From contig CAZJVS010000004.1 of NCBI GenBank assembly GCA_964549445.1, positions 1-64,000 of the forward strand: DNA of 64,000 nucleotides. The letters run 5' to 3'. The notes under the pieces were generated by a model, which was not told where the DNA came from, made no database searches, and was given only the letters and a program-made list of their open reading frames with translations. Positions within the stretch are counted from its first letter, which is position 1, and the number at the start of each line of letters is the position of its first letter. The position numbers were made by a program, and so were the translations under genes. Below are positions 43,694 through 52,705 of this stretch, piece after piece. Origin of the DNA: SpSt-539 sp964549445 (lineage in GTDB: Bacteria; Planctomycetota; Phycisphaerae; UBA1845; UTPLA1).

Positions 43694-45292
43694 CTAAGGA
43701 CAGAACGTGCTGATCAGCGCCACGAAGCCGGCGATGTCGCCCCCGTTCACAGCCAGGTCGCCGTTGATGTCCGCCCCAAGAATTGGGCATCCTTGGTGCG
43801 CCGCCGCATATCCGTTCGGGTCGACCAGCGCAAGCACAAACGCCGAAACATCGGCAACGTCACGATCGCCGTCGCAATCAAGATCGCCGCCGCACGCCGG
43901 AGTCCGTTCAAACGCCCCGAGGTCGCTCGCCGCGCCAACCACCGTCCGAGCGACGCTTGTCTGATGCTTCACATACTGCCGAACAACCGGCGACTCCGCC
44001 TCCAGCAGCGCCGTCGCCGCGTCAACGCAAACCGAAGACGCCGTCAACGAGAAGTCCTGCCCGCCGGCATTCGTGAAACCGGGCGACGACGTCAATATCT
44101 GCGAGCCATCGTCGTTGATCGTCCCCGTCACGCCCCCAAACGAGCCAACCCACCCCGGCTTCATCCAGTTACGCCGCAGATCCAGCACGCCCGAGCTATC
44201 CAGCATCGCCAGCCCGTTCCCCGCCGTCGTGACATACAAAATGTTATTCCGCGCGTCGCAGTGCTCCTCGTTCGTCGAAAGCCGCATCAGCGTCGTCGAA
44301 TCCGTCCGCGTCGACACCACCGTATTGTGATAGAAGTAAAGATCGCCCTTGCGATAATCCGCCGTCGTCCCGCTGTCGCCGCCGTAGTGGATAATCTGCT
44401 TGTTCCCCGCGCCGGCCGGCTCAATCAAGATGTTGCCATACACGTCAGTCCGGCGATAAGCCGGATCGGCCACGATCAGCGAGCTGTCCTCGCCATCGAC
44501 CAGATCGAGCTGCCGGTTCCCGCCCTCAATCCAATTGTAGCGCACGACGAGTCCCGCCGAGCGGTCCTTCAAGTTGTTCCCGCCCGCGCCGCTCAACAGC
44601 GGCCCGAATCGGTTGTACTGATAAACGATCCCGATCGCCGCCGTGTACGTGTTGTGCTCGAAGATGCTCGACGAATTGCCATTCGAATGGATGTAGTTTC
44701 CCTCGATCAGGATATTCCGCGACACATTCGTCCCGCTCGACGAGACAAAGATGCCGTTCCCGCTGTCGCGGGTGATGCAGCCCCGGATTGTGATGTTTTC
44801 CCCCAGCTCAATATGTATCGCCGCGCCGTTCATCGAGTAGGTCTGCGTCGATCCATCGTCGGCCGTAAACATATTCGGCGGCCTCGCCCCGCGAACATCC
44901 AGCCCCTCGATGACAATCCACTTCGCAACGCTGTTGTTCGGCGTATTCGATCCCCCGACTTTGATGACCGACCGCCCTTCATTCCAGTAGTTCAGCGGCG
45001 CCGGCGTCGTCGCATTCTCACCGTCAATAATCGGCAACTGCCCGGCCGGCCCCGCCATGCCTCGAACGCTGATCGGCAGCGAGGCCGTCCCCTGACGCCC
45101 GATCACCCACTTCTCCCGGTACGGCGTCGCCCGCCAGTGAATCCAAACGGTATCGCCCGCCTGCAAAGTCGCCCACGGCGCCGCGCCAATCGTCGCCAAC
45201 GGCTGCCCGTCCCCGACGTGATAGTCGGCGGCAGGCACGGTGGAGCAAAAAGGGAGAGTCCCGAAAACCAGCACGAAGCGTTGGATTCGCAT
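43694..45292 (-). CDS. Secreted parallel beta-helix protein with dockerin-like C-terminus
   Basis: Exported protein of about 532 residues. ATG 45292 has GGAG six bases upstream. The signal is MRIQRFVLVFGTLPFCSTVPAA. Residues 35-400 carry right-handed beta-helix strands (VIEGLDVRGARPPNMF, ITIRGCITRDSGNGIFVSS, ILIEGNYIHSNGNSSS, VYGNILIEP, LYFYHNTVVSTRTDS), as in polysaccharide lyases and pectate-lyase-like proteins. After AFERTPACGG comes a calcium-binding module, DLDCDGDRDVADVSAF ... GADINGDLAVNGGDIAGFVALI, like planctomycete dockerin-type tails. Catalytic residues cannot be assigned. Confidence 0.75.
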   Translation of the reverse strand: MRIQRFVLVFGTLPFCSTVPAADYHVGDGQPLATIGAAPWATLQAGDTVWIHWRATPYREKWVIGRQGTASLPISVRGMAGPAGQLPIIDGENATTPAPLNYWNEGRSVIKVGGSNTPNNSVAKWIVIEGLDVRGARPPNMFTADDGSTQTYSMNGAAIHIELGENITIRGCITRDSGNGIFVSSSGTNVSRNILIEGNYIHSNGNSSSIFEHNTYTAAIGIVYQYNRFGPLLSGAGGNNLKDRSAGLVVRYNWIEGGNRQLDLVDGEDSSLIVADPAYRRTDVYGNILIEPAGAGNKQIIHYGGDSGTTADYRKGDLYFYHNTVVSTRTDSTTLMRLSTNEEHCDARNNILYVTTAGNGLAMLDSSGVLDLRRNWMKPGWVGSFGGVTGTINDDGSQILTSSPGFTNAGGQDFSLTASSVCVDAATALLEAESPVVRQYVKHQTSVARTVVGAASDLGAFERTPACGGDLDCDGDRDVADVSAFVLALVDPNGYAAAHQGCPILGADINGDLAVNGGDIAGFVALISTFCP

Positions 45293-45418
45293 GGAAATCT
45301 CCACCCGCCCCGTACTGCTGGGAGTGTAGCATGGTGTCGCAAAAAGCGCTTCCGAATTGACGACTCATTCCAGCTTCCCTACTCTGGACCGCATCGATTT
45401 GTTGACCGGGTACCCACT

Positions 45419-46192
45419 ATGACCGCTTCTCTCGTCCTCTCCCGCATCGAGCAATCCGTCGGCATCGTCACGCTCAACCGCCCCGACGTGCTGAACGCCC
45501 TTTCGCTCGAACTCATGGCCCAGCTCGTCGAGGCCCTCGAAAACCTCGACGCCGACCCCTACGTCCGCTGCATCGTCCTGCACGGATCCGACCGAGCCTT
45601 CGCCGCCGGGGCCGACATCAACGACATGGCCGACGCCTCCGTCGTCACCATGTACGAGCGCAACCAGTTCGCCCGCTGGGAACGCATCAAGCGTGTTCGC
45701 AAACCGATCATCGCCGCCGTTTCCGGCTTCTGCCTCGGCGGCGGCTGCGAACTCGCCATGCACTGCGACATCATCGTCGCCGCCGAAAACGCCCGCTTCG
45801 GCCAGCCCGAGATCAACATCGGAATCATTCCTGGCGCCGGCGGCACCCAGCGACTCACCCGCGCCGTCGGCAAGTTCCGCGCGATGGAGCTGATCCTCAC
45901 CGGCCGCCACATGTCTGCCCGCGAAGCGCACGAAGCCGGTCTCGTCACGCGAGTCGTCCCCAACGAAGTCTGCCTGAACGAAGCAATCGCCCTCGCGCGA
46001 GAAATCGCCCTCAAGTCGCCGATTGCCGTCCGCCTCGCAAAAGAGGCCGTCCTCAAGGCCCAGGAACTCTCACTCGCCGAAGGCCTCGAATACGAACGCA
46101 AGCTCTTCTACATGCTCTTCGCCACGCACGATCAGAAGGAAGGCATGAAGGCGTTTCAGGAGAAGCGTGCGCCGAAGTACGAAGGCCGCTGA
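45419..46192 (+). CDS. Enoyl-CoA hydratase/isomerase (PaaF-like)
   Basis: Crotonase-fold enzyme of 257 residues, hydrating 2-enoyl-CoA. The typical start (SLVLSRIEQSVGIVTLNRPDVLNALS), oxyanion-hole loop (HGSDRAFAAGADINDM), GFCLGGGCELAMHCDIIVAAENARFGQPE and IPGAGGTQRLTRAVGK with the catalytic Glu region are all kept. ATG 45419 starts the conserved part; the plus-strand ORF back to 43589 is antisense to the beta-helix gene. First gene of a four-enzyme beta-oxidation-type operon. Confidence 0.9.
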   Translation: MTASLVLSRIEQSVGIVTLNRPDVLNALSLELMAQLVEALENLDADPYVRCIVLHGSDRAFAAGADINDMADASVVTMYERNQFARWERIKRVRKPIIAAVSGFCLGGGCELAMHCDIIVAAENARFGQPEINIGIIPGAGGTQRLTRAVGKFRAMELILTGRHMSAREAHEAGLVTRVVPNEVCLNEAIALAREIALKSPIAVRLAKEAVLKAQELSLAEGLEYERKLFYMLFATHDQKEGMKAFQEKRAPKYEGR

Positions 46193-46240
46193 CACCGCTG
46201 CGACTTTGCAATTCGGGCGAATTTCCGCGATTATTCAATA

Positions 46241-47029
46241 ATGGAAGCCTTGCTCATCCACGACGACGCCGGCGTGCGGACGCTCACGCTCAACCGCCCC
46301 GACGCCCTCAACGCATTCAATGAAGAGTTGAAGCAGGCCCTGCTCGATTGCCTGAAAAAAACCGAACGCGACCGCTCCGTCCGCTGTCTCGTCCTCACCG
46401 GCGCGGGCCGCGCCTTCTCCGCCGGCCAGGACCTCAAAGAGACGCAGGACAAGGCTGCCGCTGGCAAGGAAATGGATTTCGCCGCCGAGCTGCGCCGCAA
46501 CTACAACCCGATCATCCTCAAGATTCGCACGATCGAAATCCCCGTGGTCGCCTCGATCAACGGCGTCGCAGCCGGCGCGGGCTGGAGTCTCGCTCTCGCT
46601 TGCGACATTCGCATCGCCAGCAAGTCCGCCAAGTTCGCCGGCGCATTTTCCAAGATCGGCCTGATCCCCGATTCCGGCATGACCTTCACCCTCCCGCGCC
46701 TGGCGGGTCACGCCCGCGCGATGGAAATCGCCCTCCTCGGCGACCCGATCACGGCCGAGCAGGCATTGCAATGGAACCTCGTCAATCACGTCGTCGAGCC
46801 GGACGACCTGGCCGCACGCACCCGCGAGCTGGCCCAGACGCTCGCCCGTGGGGCAACGCGCGGCCTCGGCCTGATCAAGCGGGCCATGAACGCCGGCCTT
46901 ATCAACGATCTCGAATCTCAGCTAAACTACGAAGCGGACCTGCAGGGCGTGGCCGGCAGGACGCGGGACCATCGCGAGGGCGTCGCCGCCTTCGTGGCAA
47001 AGCGGGCTCCGGAGTTCAAAGGTGAGTAG
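46241..47029 (+). CDS. paaG: Enoyl-CoA isomerase/hydratase (PaaG-like)
   Basis: Second crotonase, 262 residues. The regions GAGRAFSAGQDLKETQ, FSKIGLIPDSGMTFTLPRLAGHARAMEIALLGD and LARGATRGLGLIKRAMNAG ... QGVAGRTRDHREGVAAFVAKRAPEFKGE resemble E. coli PaaG, which isomerises the ring-epoxide CoA ester in phenylacetate catabolism. In PaaG the sequence IGLVPDSGGTW occurs at the same place. Here it is SGMTF. It lies 48 bases after the PaaF-like gene and overlaps the next gene by 8 bases. The upper pathway (paaABCDE, paaK) is absent from the window, so the role could be general acyl-CoA breakdown. Confidence 0.82.
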   Translation: MEALLIHDDAGVRTLTLNRPDALNAFNEELKQALLDCLKKTERDRSVRCLVLTGAGRAFSAGQDLKETQDKAAAGKEMDFAAELRRNYNPIILKIRTIEIPVVASINGVAAGAGWSLALACDIRIASKSAKFAGAFSKIGLIPDSGMTFTLPRLAGHARAMEIALLGDPITAEQALQWNLVNHVVEPDDLAARTRELAQTLARGATRGLGLIKRAMNAGLINDLESQLNYEADLQGVAGRTRDHREGVAAFVAKRAPEFKGE

Positions 47030-48311
47030 CGACGCATCACACGCACCAAATAAGGATCGTATCGTCGGCGTCGTCGGCGCCGGAACGATGGGCGCCGGCA
47101 TTGCGCAAACGATCGCCCACGCCGGCTTCGTCGTCGAGACCCTCGACGCCAACCCCGATGTCGTCCGAAAGGCCTACGCAGGCGTCAAGGAACGCCTCGA
47201 CCGCCAGGTCGAGAAGAAGAAAATGCCCCATCACGAGCGCGACGAGACGCTCGCTCGTCTCCGCGTCGCTTCCGGCTACGACGCCTTCAAGAACGCCGAA
47301 CTGGTCATCGAAGCCGTGCCCGAAGACGCCACCCTCAAGCGCCGCATCCTCGGCGACGTCGCGGCGGCCGTCTCACCGCGCGCCGTCATCGGGAGCAATA
47401 CTTCGTCAATCTCCATCTCAAAGCTCGCCGACGGCTTGTCGAATCCAAATCGCTTCCTCGGCATGCACTTCTTCAATCCCGCCCCGGTCATGAAGCTCAT
47501 CGAGCTGGTCTCCGGACCGCAGACCGACCAGCAGACGATGGTCCTCGGCGTCGCCTTCGCCAACGCCTTCAACAAGACCCCGATCAAGGTCAAAGACAGC
47601 CCCGGCTTCGTCGTCAATCGCGTCGCCCGCCCGTTCTACCTCGAATCGCTCGCGATGCTCGAGTCGGGCGTTGCTGACGTGCAGACGATCGACGCCGCCA
47701 TCCGCGATGTGGGCCGCTTCCCGATGGGCCCGTTCCAATTGCTCGATCTCATCGGCCTCGACGTCAATCTCGCGGTGACGACGACGGTGTACGAGGGCTT
47801 CAACAAGCCCGCCCGCTTCGCCCCGAGTTCGATCCAGGCCAAGTTCGTCGAGCAGGGCCGTCTCGGCCGCAAGTCCGGCCGCGGCTTCTACGACTACTCC
47901 AGCGAACCGCCCACGCGCTCCTACGAAACTCCCGTCCGCCGCGTCGACGGTTGGAAGCCCAGCCCCGCGCTCGCCGCCTTCGCCCAGACTCTCGGCAAGC
48001 CGGCCGACTGGGCCATGTATCTCTACGCACGAATCATCGTCGCCATCATCAACGAAGGCGCGCATGCCGCCGAAACGATTGCGCTGCCGCGCGAAGTCGA
48101 TCTCGGCATGAAGCTCGGCCTGAACTATCCGGAAGGCCCCATGGAAATCGCCGACTTCATCGGCCTCGATGTCGTCCGCGACCTGATGGCCGAATTCGCC
48201 AGGGACGACAGGTCCGGCCGCTACGAGCCCGCGCCGCTGCTCCTCGATCGAATCAAGGTAGGCAAGCTCGGCGAAAAAACCGCCCACGGCTTCCTGCGGC
48301 ATTCACTCTAA
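47022..48311 (+). CDS. 3-hydroxyacyl-CoA dehydrogenase (PaaH-like)
   Basis: NAD-dependent oxidation of 3-hydroxyacyl-CoA. It is 429 residues with a GTG start that overlaps the upstream stop. The Rossmann motif is VGVVGAGTMGAGIAQTIAHAG. The family signature IGSNTSSISISKLADG and HFFNPAPVMKLIELV holds the catalytic His region. Two C-terminal dehydrogenase domains are present (GFVVNRVARPFYLESLAML ... GRGFYDY, then INEGAHAAETIALPREVDLGMKLGLNYPEGPM), as in PaaH/PaaC. Third gene of the operon; the thiolase follows 9 bases later. Confidence 0.92.
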   Translation: MSSDASHAPNKDRIVGVVGAGTMGAGIAQTIAHAGFVVETLDANPDVVRKAYAGVKERLDRQVEKKKMPHHERDETLARLRVASGYDAFKNAELVIEAVPEDATLKRRILGDVAAAVSPRAVIGSNTSSISISKLADGLSNPNRFLGMHFFNPAPVMKLIELVSGPQTDQQTMVLGVAFANAFNKTPIKVKDSPGFVVNRVARPFYLESLAMLESGVADVQTIDAAIRDVGRFPMGPFQLLDLIGLDVNLAVTTTVYEGFNKPARFAPSSIQAKFVEQGRLGRKSGRGFYDYSSEPPTRSYETPVRRVDGWKPSPALAAFAQTLGKPADWAMYLYARIIVAIINEGAHAAETIALPREVDLGMKLGLNYPEGPMEIADFIGLDVVRDLMAEFARDDRSGRYEPAPLLLDRIKVGKLGEKTAHGFLRHSL

Positions 48312-48320
48312 GCCGAACGC

Positions 48321-49523
48321 ATGCGTCGCGCCGCCATCATCGACTGTCTCCGCACTCCCATCGGTCGTTACCGCGGCGCGCTCGCTCCGATCCGTCCGGA
48401 CGATCTCGGCGCGCTGGTCATCAAGGCCCTCGTCGCCCGCACAAAGGTCGACCCGTCGCTGATCGACGACGTCTATTGGGGCGCCGCCAATCAGGCCGGC
48501 GAAGACAACCGCAACGCCGCACGCATGGCCGTCCTGCTGGCCGGCCTGCCCGACACCGTCCCCGGCTGTACCGTCAATCGCCTCTGCGCCAGCGGGCTTG
48601 AGGCCGTCGCACTCACCGCTCGACTCATCGAAGCCGGCGCGGGCGACGTCTTCATCGCCGGTGGCGCCGAATCGATGAGCCGCGCCCCGCTCGTCCTGCC
48701 CAAGCCCGACGAGCCCTGGGTCCGCGGCAACCAGACCATGTACGACACCACGCTCGGCTGGCGCATGACCAATCCAAAGATGGCGGCCTTGCATCACCCG
48801 TATTCGATGGGCGAAACCGCCGAAAACGTCGCCGAAAAGTACAAGCTGTCGCGCGACGAACAGGATCGCTTCGCCCTCGCCAGCCAGCAGAAGTGTGCCG
48901 CCGCCATGCGATCCGGTCACTTCGCCAACGAAATCATCCCAGTCCCGCTGCCGGGTGCAAAAAAAGGCGAGACGATCATGTTCGATCGTGACGAACACCC
49001 TCGCCCGGATACGACGCTCGAAGCCCTCGCCAAGCTCAAGCCCGCCTTCCGCGAAAACGGCACCGTCACTGCCGGCAACAGCAGCGGCCTCAACGACGGC
49101 GCCGCCGCGCTCCTGCTCGTTGAGGTCGATACGGCCAAGCGCCTCGGCCTCAAGCCGCTGGTCCTCGTCGGCCCTTCAGCGTCCGCCGGCGTCGATCCCG
49201 CCTGTATGGGCCTCGGCCCAATTCCAGCGACGAAGAAAGCCCTCGCCCGCGCAGGATGGAAGACGTCCGACCTTGACCTGATCGAACTGAACGAAGCCTT
49301 CGCCAGCCAGTCGCTCGCCTGCATCCGCGATCTCGCGCTCGACCCGCAACGCGTCAACGTCAACGGCGGCGCCATCGCCCTCGGCCACCCGCTCGGCTGC
49401 TCCGGCGCGCGGCTCGCGACCAGCCTCGTTCACGAAATGCGCCGCCGCAATGCATGTCGCGGCCTTGGAACCCTCTGCGTCGGCGTCGGTCAGGGCCTGT
49501 CCGTACTCTTCGAGAGCGCATGA
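48321..49523 (+). CDS. 3-oxoacyl-CoA thiolase (PaaJ/PcaF-like)
   Basis: Cleaves 3-oxoacyl-CoA with CoA; in paa/pca pathways the substrate is 3-oxoadipyl-CoA. It is 400 residues. The nucleophile is Cys89 in VNRLCASG. The active-site His lies in GGAIALGHPLGCSGARL and the second Cys in TLCVGVGQG. The N-terminal RTPIGRYRGALAPIRPDDLGA and YWGAANQAGEDNRNAARMA are especially close to PcaF/PaaJ thiolases. It completes the hydratase-isomerase-dehydrogenase-thiolase set and shares ATGA with the downstream lipoprotein gene. Confidence 0.92.
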   Translation: MRRAAIIDCLRTPIGRYRGALAPIRPDDLGALVIKALVARTKVDPSLIDDVYWGAANQAGEDNRNAARMAVLLAGLPDTVPGCTVNRLCASGLEAVALTARLIEAGAGDVFIAGGAESMSRAPLVLPKPDEPWVRGNQTMYDTTLGWRMTNPKMAALHHPYSMGETAENVAEKYKLSRDEQDRFALASQQKCAAAMRSGHFANEIIPVPLPGAKKGETIMFDRDEHPRPDTTLEALAKLKPAFRENGTVTAGNSSGLNDGAAALLLVEVDTAKRLGLKPLVLVGPSASAGVDPACMGLGPIPATKKALARAGWKTSDLDLIELNEAFASQSLACIRDLALDPQRVNVNGGAIALGHPLGCSGARLATSLVHEMRRRNACRGLGTLCVGVGQGLSVLFESA

Positions 49524-50395
49524 CCCGTCGCACGTCGGCCATCCTGACGCTCGCGGCGCTGCTCGCGGCCGGCTGCGTTCCACAGACCATCCGATTCAAA
49601 GAGGAAGGGCTTGCGACCACGCAGTCCGGCTCGCTCGACTACGCCAACTACGCCCTCGTCCTCTCGCGCGCCGTCCGCCCCGACGGCATCGACTATGCCG
49701 CGATCCTCGCCGATCCCGCGCCGCTTCAGTATTTCTTGGCCCGAATCGCTGACATCGGACCGCGTCAGACGCCCGCCATGTTTCCGCGCCCGTCCGACCG
49801 CATTGCCTATTGCATCAACGCCCACAACGCCTGCATCCTCTACGCCGTCATCGCCCAGGCACGCGACGGCCGCGTCCCCGAATTCCCGCCGCGCGATCTC
49901 TCCACGGGCTACTGTTTTCAGATCGACGGCCGTCTCCAGACTCCCGCCGACCTGGCCCGCGCCGCAATCAGGGAATCCGACAACGACTGGCGCGTCCGCC
50001 TCGCCCTTTGCGGCGGCCGCCGCAGCGACCCACCCCTCGCCCCCCGGCCCTTCATCGGCGAAGTCTTGAATTACCAACTGACGAAAAACGTCGACGACGG
50101 TTTGAGCAATCGCGCCGTCCTGTGGGTCGATTCCGGAATGCAGTACCTCTACGTGAATCCCATCATCTACAACGCCCGCGGACAGCTCGTCAGCGCCTAC
50201 GAAAAACGCACCGGTGCCCGAGACGCAACACTGCTCAATGTCCTGCTGGATCTCGCCTCGCGCGAGCAGTATCCGCTGTTGAACTCAGCCGTTGGCTACC
50301 CCATCCGACCGTTGCAGTCGAATCCCGCCGTCAATGCGTCGGCGGCCGCGCAAACCTCTCCGCCCGGCGTTTTCTCGCGACTGTTCGGTATCTAG
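49520..50395 (+). CDS. DUF547 lipoprotein
   Basis: Lipoprotein of 291 residues. ATG 49520 overlaps the thiolase stop (ATGA). The signal is MTRRTSAILTLAALLAAGC with the lipobox Cys19. The core DYANYALVLSRAVRPDGIDYAAI, IAYCINAHNACILYAVI and FIGEVLNYQL is the DUF547 pattern, whose biochemical role is unknown. The last 30 residues (LQSNPAVNASAAAQTSPPGV) look disordered. Co-transcription with the beta-oxidation genes is likely from overlap but not obviously functional. Confidence 0.83.
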   Translation: MTRRTSAILTLAALLAAGCVPQTIRFKEEGLATTQSGSLDYANYALVLSRAVRPDGIDYAAILADPAPLQYFLARIADIGPRQTPAMFPRPSDRIAYCINAHNACILYAVIAQARDGRVPEFPPRDLSTGYCFQIDGRLQTPADLARAAIRESDNDWRVRLALCGGRRSDPPLAPRPFIGEVLNYQLTKNVDDGLSNRAVLWVDSGMQYLYVNPIIYNARGQLVSAYEKRTGARDATLLNVLLDLASREQYPLLNSAVGYPIRPLQSNPAVNASAAAQTSPPGVFSRLFGI

Positions 50396-50841
50396 TTTCG
50401 CAGCGCCCGCGGCCGCCGGATCGACATGTCCGTCCGCTTCTTCCCGGCCCGATTCTCCGCAACTTTCAGCGCTCGCTTGACGTCCGAGACCTTGAACACA
50501 CCCAGCGTCCGGCCGCCCGGCGCGCCCGCCGTCAGATAGGCATACTTAATGCTGATATGCTCCGCACCAAACTTCGCACAAAGGTCGGCCATCGCGCCCG
50601 GACGGTTCGGCAGCTCGACCATCAGGACCTCTGACTCGGTCATCGGAATGTTCAGCGCCCGCAGCGCCGCCCGTGCCCGCTCGGCGTCATCGCACACAAA
50701 CCGAAACACGCCATGCTCGACCGAGTCCATCAACGTCAGCGCCGAGATGTTGACCTTCGCCTGGGCCAGCTTGTCGGTCACCTGCACCAGGACGCCGGGC
50801 TTATCCACCAGAAATACCGAGAACTGCGTTGCAACGCGCAT
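50392..50841 (-). CDS. Tandem ACT-domain regulatory protein
   Basis: Small protein of 149 residues made of two ACT domains, usually amino-acid-sensing. ATG 50841 is preceded by GAGGAA. Domain 1: FSVFLVDKPGVLVQVTDKLAQAKVNISALTLM; domain 2: VLMVELPNRPGAMADLCAKFGAEHISIKYAYL. The basic tail ends KKRTDMSIRRPRALRN. It lies 89 bases beyond the nuoC stop on the same strand and may share the operon, though no functional link to complex I is known. Its stop overlaps the tail of the converging DUF547 gene. Confidence 0.84.
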   Translation of the reverse strand: MRVATQFSVFLVDKPGVLVQVTDKLAQAKVNISALTLMDSVEHGVFRFVCDDAERARAALRALNIPMTESEVLMVELPNRPGAMADLCAKFGAEHISIKYAYLTAGAPGGRTLGVFKVSDVKRALKVAENRAGKKRTDMSIRRPRALRN

Positions 50842-50930
50842 GGTTTGTTCCTCTAGCTGTAGGTGGCCGATGTGCTCGACAACCGGCACTCGAGGCGTGC
50901 CGGACGTCGCTCCAATTATACCCCGTCCGA

Positions 50931-51464
50931 TTAGGCGCTGTCCCGCGTCACGACCGGATAGTTTTCACGTTCGCCGCGACCGCGCAGTGGGTAGTCCTTT
51001 CGCAGCGGATGCGCCTCGAAGGCGTCCCAGGTCAGGATTCGCCGCAGATCCGGGTGCCCCTCGAAGCGCACGCCGAACATGTCAAAGATCTCACGCTCCA
51101 ACCACTCCGCCCCCGGCCAGATACCCGTCACGCTCGGCACCGCCGGTGCCGGATCGTTCACGAAGCACTTGAGCCACATGCGATGGTTCAGCTCAACCGA
51201 CAAAAGCGAATAGACCACTCCGTAGCGATCGTCAGCATTCGGAAAGTTGAGGTAGTCCACGCACGTCAGGTCGCAGAGCTGGTCGAACCGGCACCGCGGA
51301 TCGTCCCGCAGAAACGTCAGCACCGGCACGACACGATCCGCCGGAACCCGGACATACATCTGGCGTCCGCCCTGCGTGCCACGTGTCAGCAGTGGGGCGG
51401 GCTTGAAATCGATGTCGCCAAACCGCTGCTTCAAGACGTCGATGATCTCGGTCTGTGTCGCCAT
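50931..51464 (-). CDS. nuoC: NADH-quinone oxidoreductase subunit C
   Basis: Peripheral-arm subunit of respiratory complex I (30-kDa type), 177 residues. The motif EMFGVRFEGHPDLRRIL-type (here DMFGVRFEGHPDLRRILTWD) and EAHPLRKDYPLRGRGERE are diagnostic. It starts 8 bases after the nuoB stop. This is a stand-alone NuoC rather than a NuoCD fusion. The next complex I gene expected (nuoD) does not follow; an ACT-domain gene does. Confidence 0.94.
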   Translation of the reverse strand: MATQTEIIDVLKQRFGDIDFKPAPLLTRGTQGGRQMYVRVPADRVVPVLTFLRDDPRCRFDQLCDLTCVDYLNFPNADDRYGVVYSLLSVELNHRMWLKCFVNDPAPAVPSVTGIWPGAEWLEREIFDMFGVRFEGHPDLRRILTWDAFEAHPLRKDYPLRGRGERENYPVVTRDSA

Positions 51465-51472
51465 GCCCGTGC

Positions 51473-52069
51473 CTATTTCTTCTCGCCGGTCGAATCGGCC
51501 GCGCCGACCTGGTATAGCGGCTCGGCGACCAATCGCAGTCCGCGGCCGCGCTCCGCGCTGCTCCGCACGCCTTCGCGATCAACCATCCTCTGGATCGCCA
51601 TGATGCCTTCGATGAGCGTCTCCGGCCGCGGCGGGCAGCCGGGCACGTAAACATCCACGGGCAGAAACTGATCCACGCCCTGCACGACCGCGTATGTATC
51701 AAACACGCCGCCCGTCGAAGCGCACGCCCCCATCGATATGACCCATTTCGGCTCACACATCTGCTGGTAGATGCGCTGCAAAACCGGCATCATCTTAATC
51801 GCCACGCGCCCCGCGCAGATCAGCAGATCGCTCTGCCGCGGGCTGAACCGCATCACCTCGGCGCCGAATCGGGCGATGTCGTATCGGCTCGCCCCCGTCG
51901 CCATCAGCTCGATGCCGCAGCACGCCGTCGCAAAGGGCAGCGGCCACAGCGAGTTTTTCCGCGCCCAGTTAACCCCCTGTTTCCGGAAGAATCCGACGAG
52001 ATTGTCGAGGCGCGTCGTCAACATGTCGTTGTCAGACATGTTGTGCGGATCATGTTCGTGCTTCTGCAT
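51473..52069 (-). CDS. nuoB: NADH-quinone oxidoreductase subunit B
   Basis: Carries the N2 iron-sulfur cluster of complex I. It is 198 residues from ATG 52069 (MQKHEHDPHNMSDND); the ORF to 52240 is an out-of-frame overlap with nuoA. The cluster residues are in FATACCGIELM, MGACASTGG and PGCPPRPE. RYDIARFGAEVMRFSPRQSDLLICAGRV is the usual conserved block. It lies 20 bases after the nuoA stop. Confidence 0.96.
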   Translation of the reverse strand: MQKHEHDPHNMSDNDMLTTRLDNLVGFFRKQGVNWARKNSLWPLPFATACCGIELMATGASRYDIARFGAEVMRFSPRQSDLLICAGRVAIKMMPVLQRIYQQMCEPKWVISMGACASTGGVFDTYAVVQGVDQFLPVDVYVPGCPPRPETLIEGIMAIQRMVDREGVRSSAERGRGLRLVAEPLYQVGAADSTGEKK

Positions 52070-52089
52070 TCCCGTGCTCCGTCCGCTGG

Positions 52090-52482
52090 CTAGTCCCAGC
52101 GAAAGATGCCCTTCCGCCACGCGTACACATAGCCGACCAGCAGGATGCCGACGAAAATCGCCATCTCGACGAAGAGAAACGTCCGAAGTCCGGCCAGTTC
52201 CCCGCCCGTTCCCGTCGAGCGGAAGAACGCCAGGGCCCACGGGTACATGAAGATCAGCTCGACGTCGAACAGCAGAAACAACATCGCGACCAGGTAGAAG
52301 CGAACGTTGAACCGTCCGCGTGCGTCGCCGATGGGCACCATGCCCGACTCATAGGTGCTGTCCTTCACCTTGCCGTGCTTGTGCCACTTCAACGGCACGT
52401 GCGAAAGCAGCATGATGACGATCGCAAGGCCGATCGCGATCAGCACAACGAGCACAATGGGTCCGAATCCGCTGTCGATCAT
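52090..52482 (-). CDS. nuoA: NADH-quinone oxidoreductase subunit A
   Basis: Small membrane subunit of complex I at the quinone site, 130 residues. ATG 52482 starts MIDSGFGPIVLVVLIAIGLA. Three membrane helices are seen (5-27, 73-93, 100-122). Conserved residues appear in STYESGMVPIGDARGRFNVRFYLVAMLFLLFDVELIFMYPWA. First gene of nuoA-nuoB-nuoC; the ORF upstream to 52533 lacks support. Confidence 0.95.
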   Translation of the reverse strand: MIDSGFGPIVLVVLIAIGLAIVIMLLSHVPLKWHKHGKVKDSTYESGMVPIGDARGRFNVRFYLVAMLFLLFDVELIFMYPWALAFFRSTGTGGELAGLRTFLFVEMAIFVGILLVGYVYAWRKGIFRWD

Positions 52483-52705
52483 TCTCGTCGCCGCTTTCCG
52501 CACGACGCAGTGGCCTAGTTCCGCCCGCGCCAACCCGTGAAATCTTTCACGAATAGTCTTTCACAACAGACGCCCGGCGTCAATCATCTCCGAGTCTGCA
52601 TTCTAAGCCGCTCCGCCCCAATGCGTTAGGCGCGGCCCGCAGCCGGCCGTCTGCGCTGTTCCGCCGCCCGGCCCCTTCGGATACATTTCGCCGAGGAGTC
52701 GGAAA

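Noticed and set aside
43589..45418. Long N-terminal extension of the enoyl-CoA hydratase
   Set aside because: It is the antisense of the beta-helix protein gene; the crotonase fold begins at ATG 45419.
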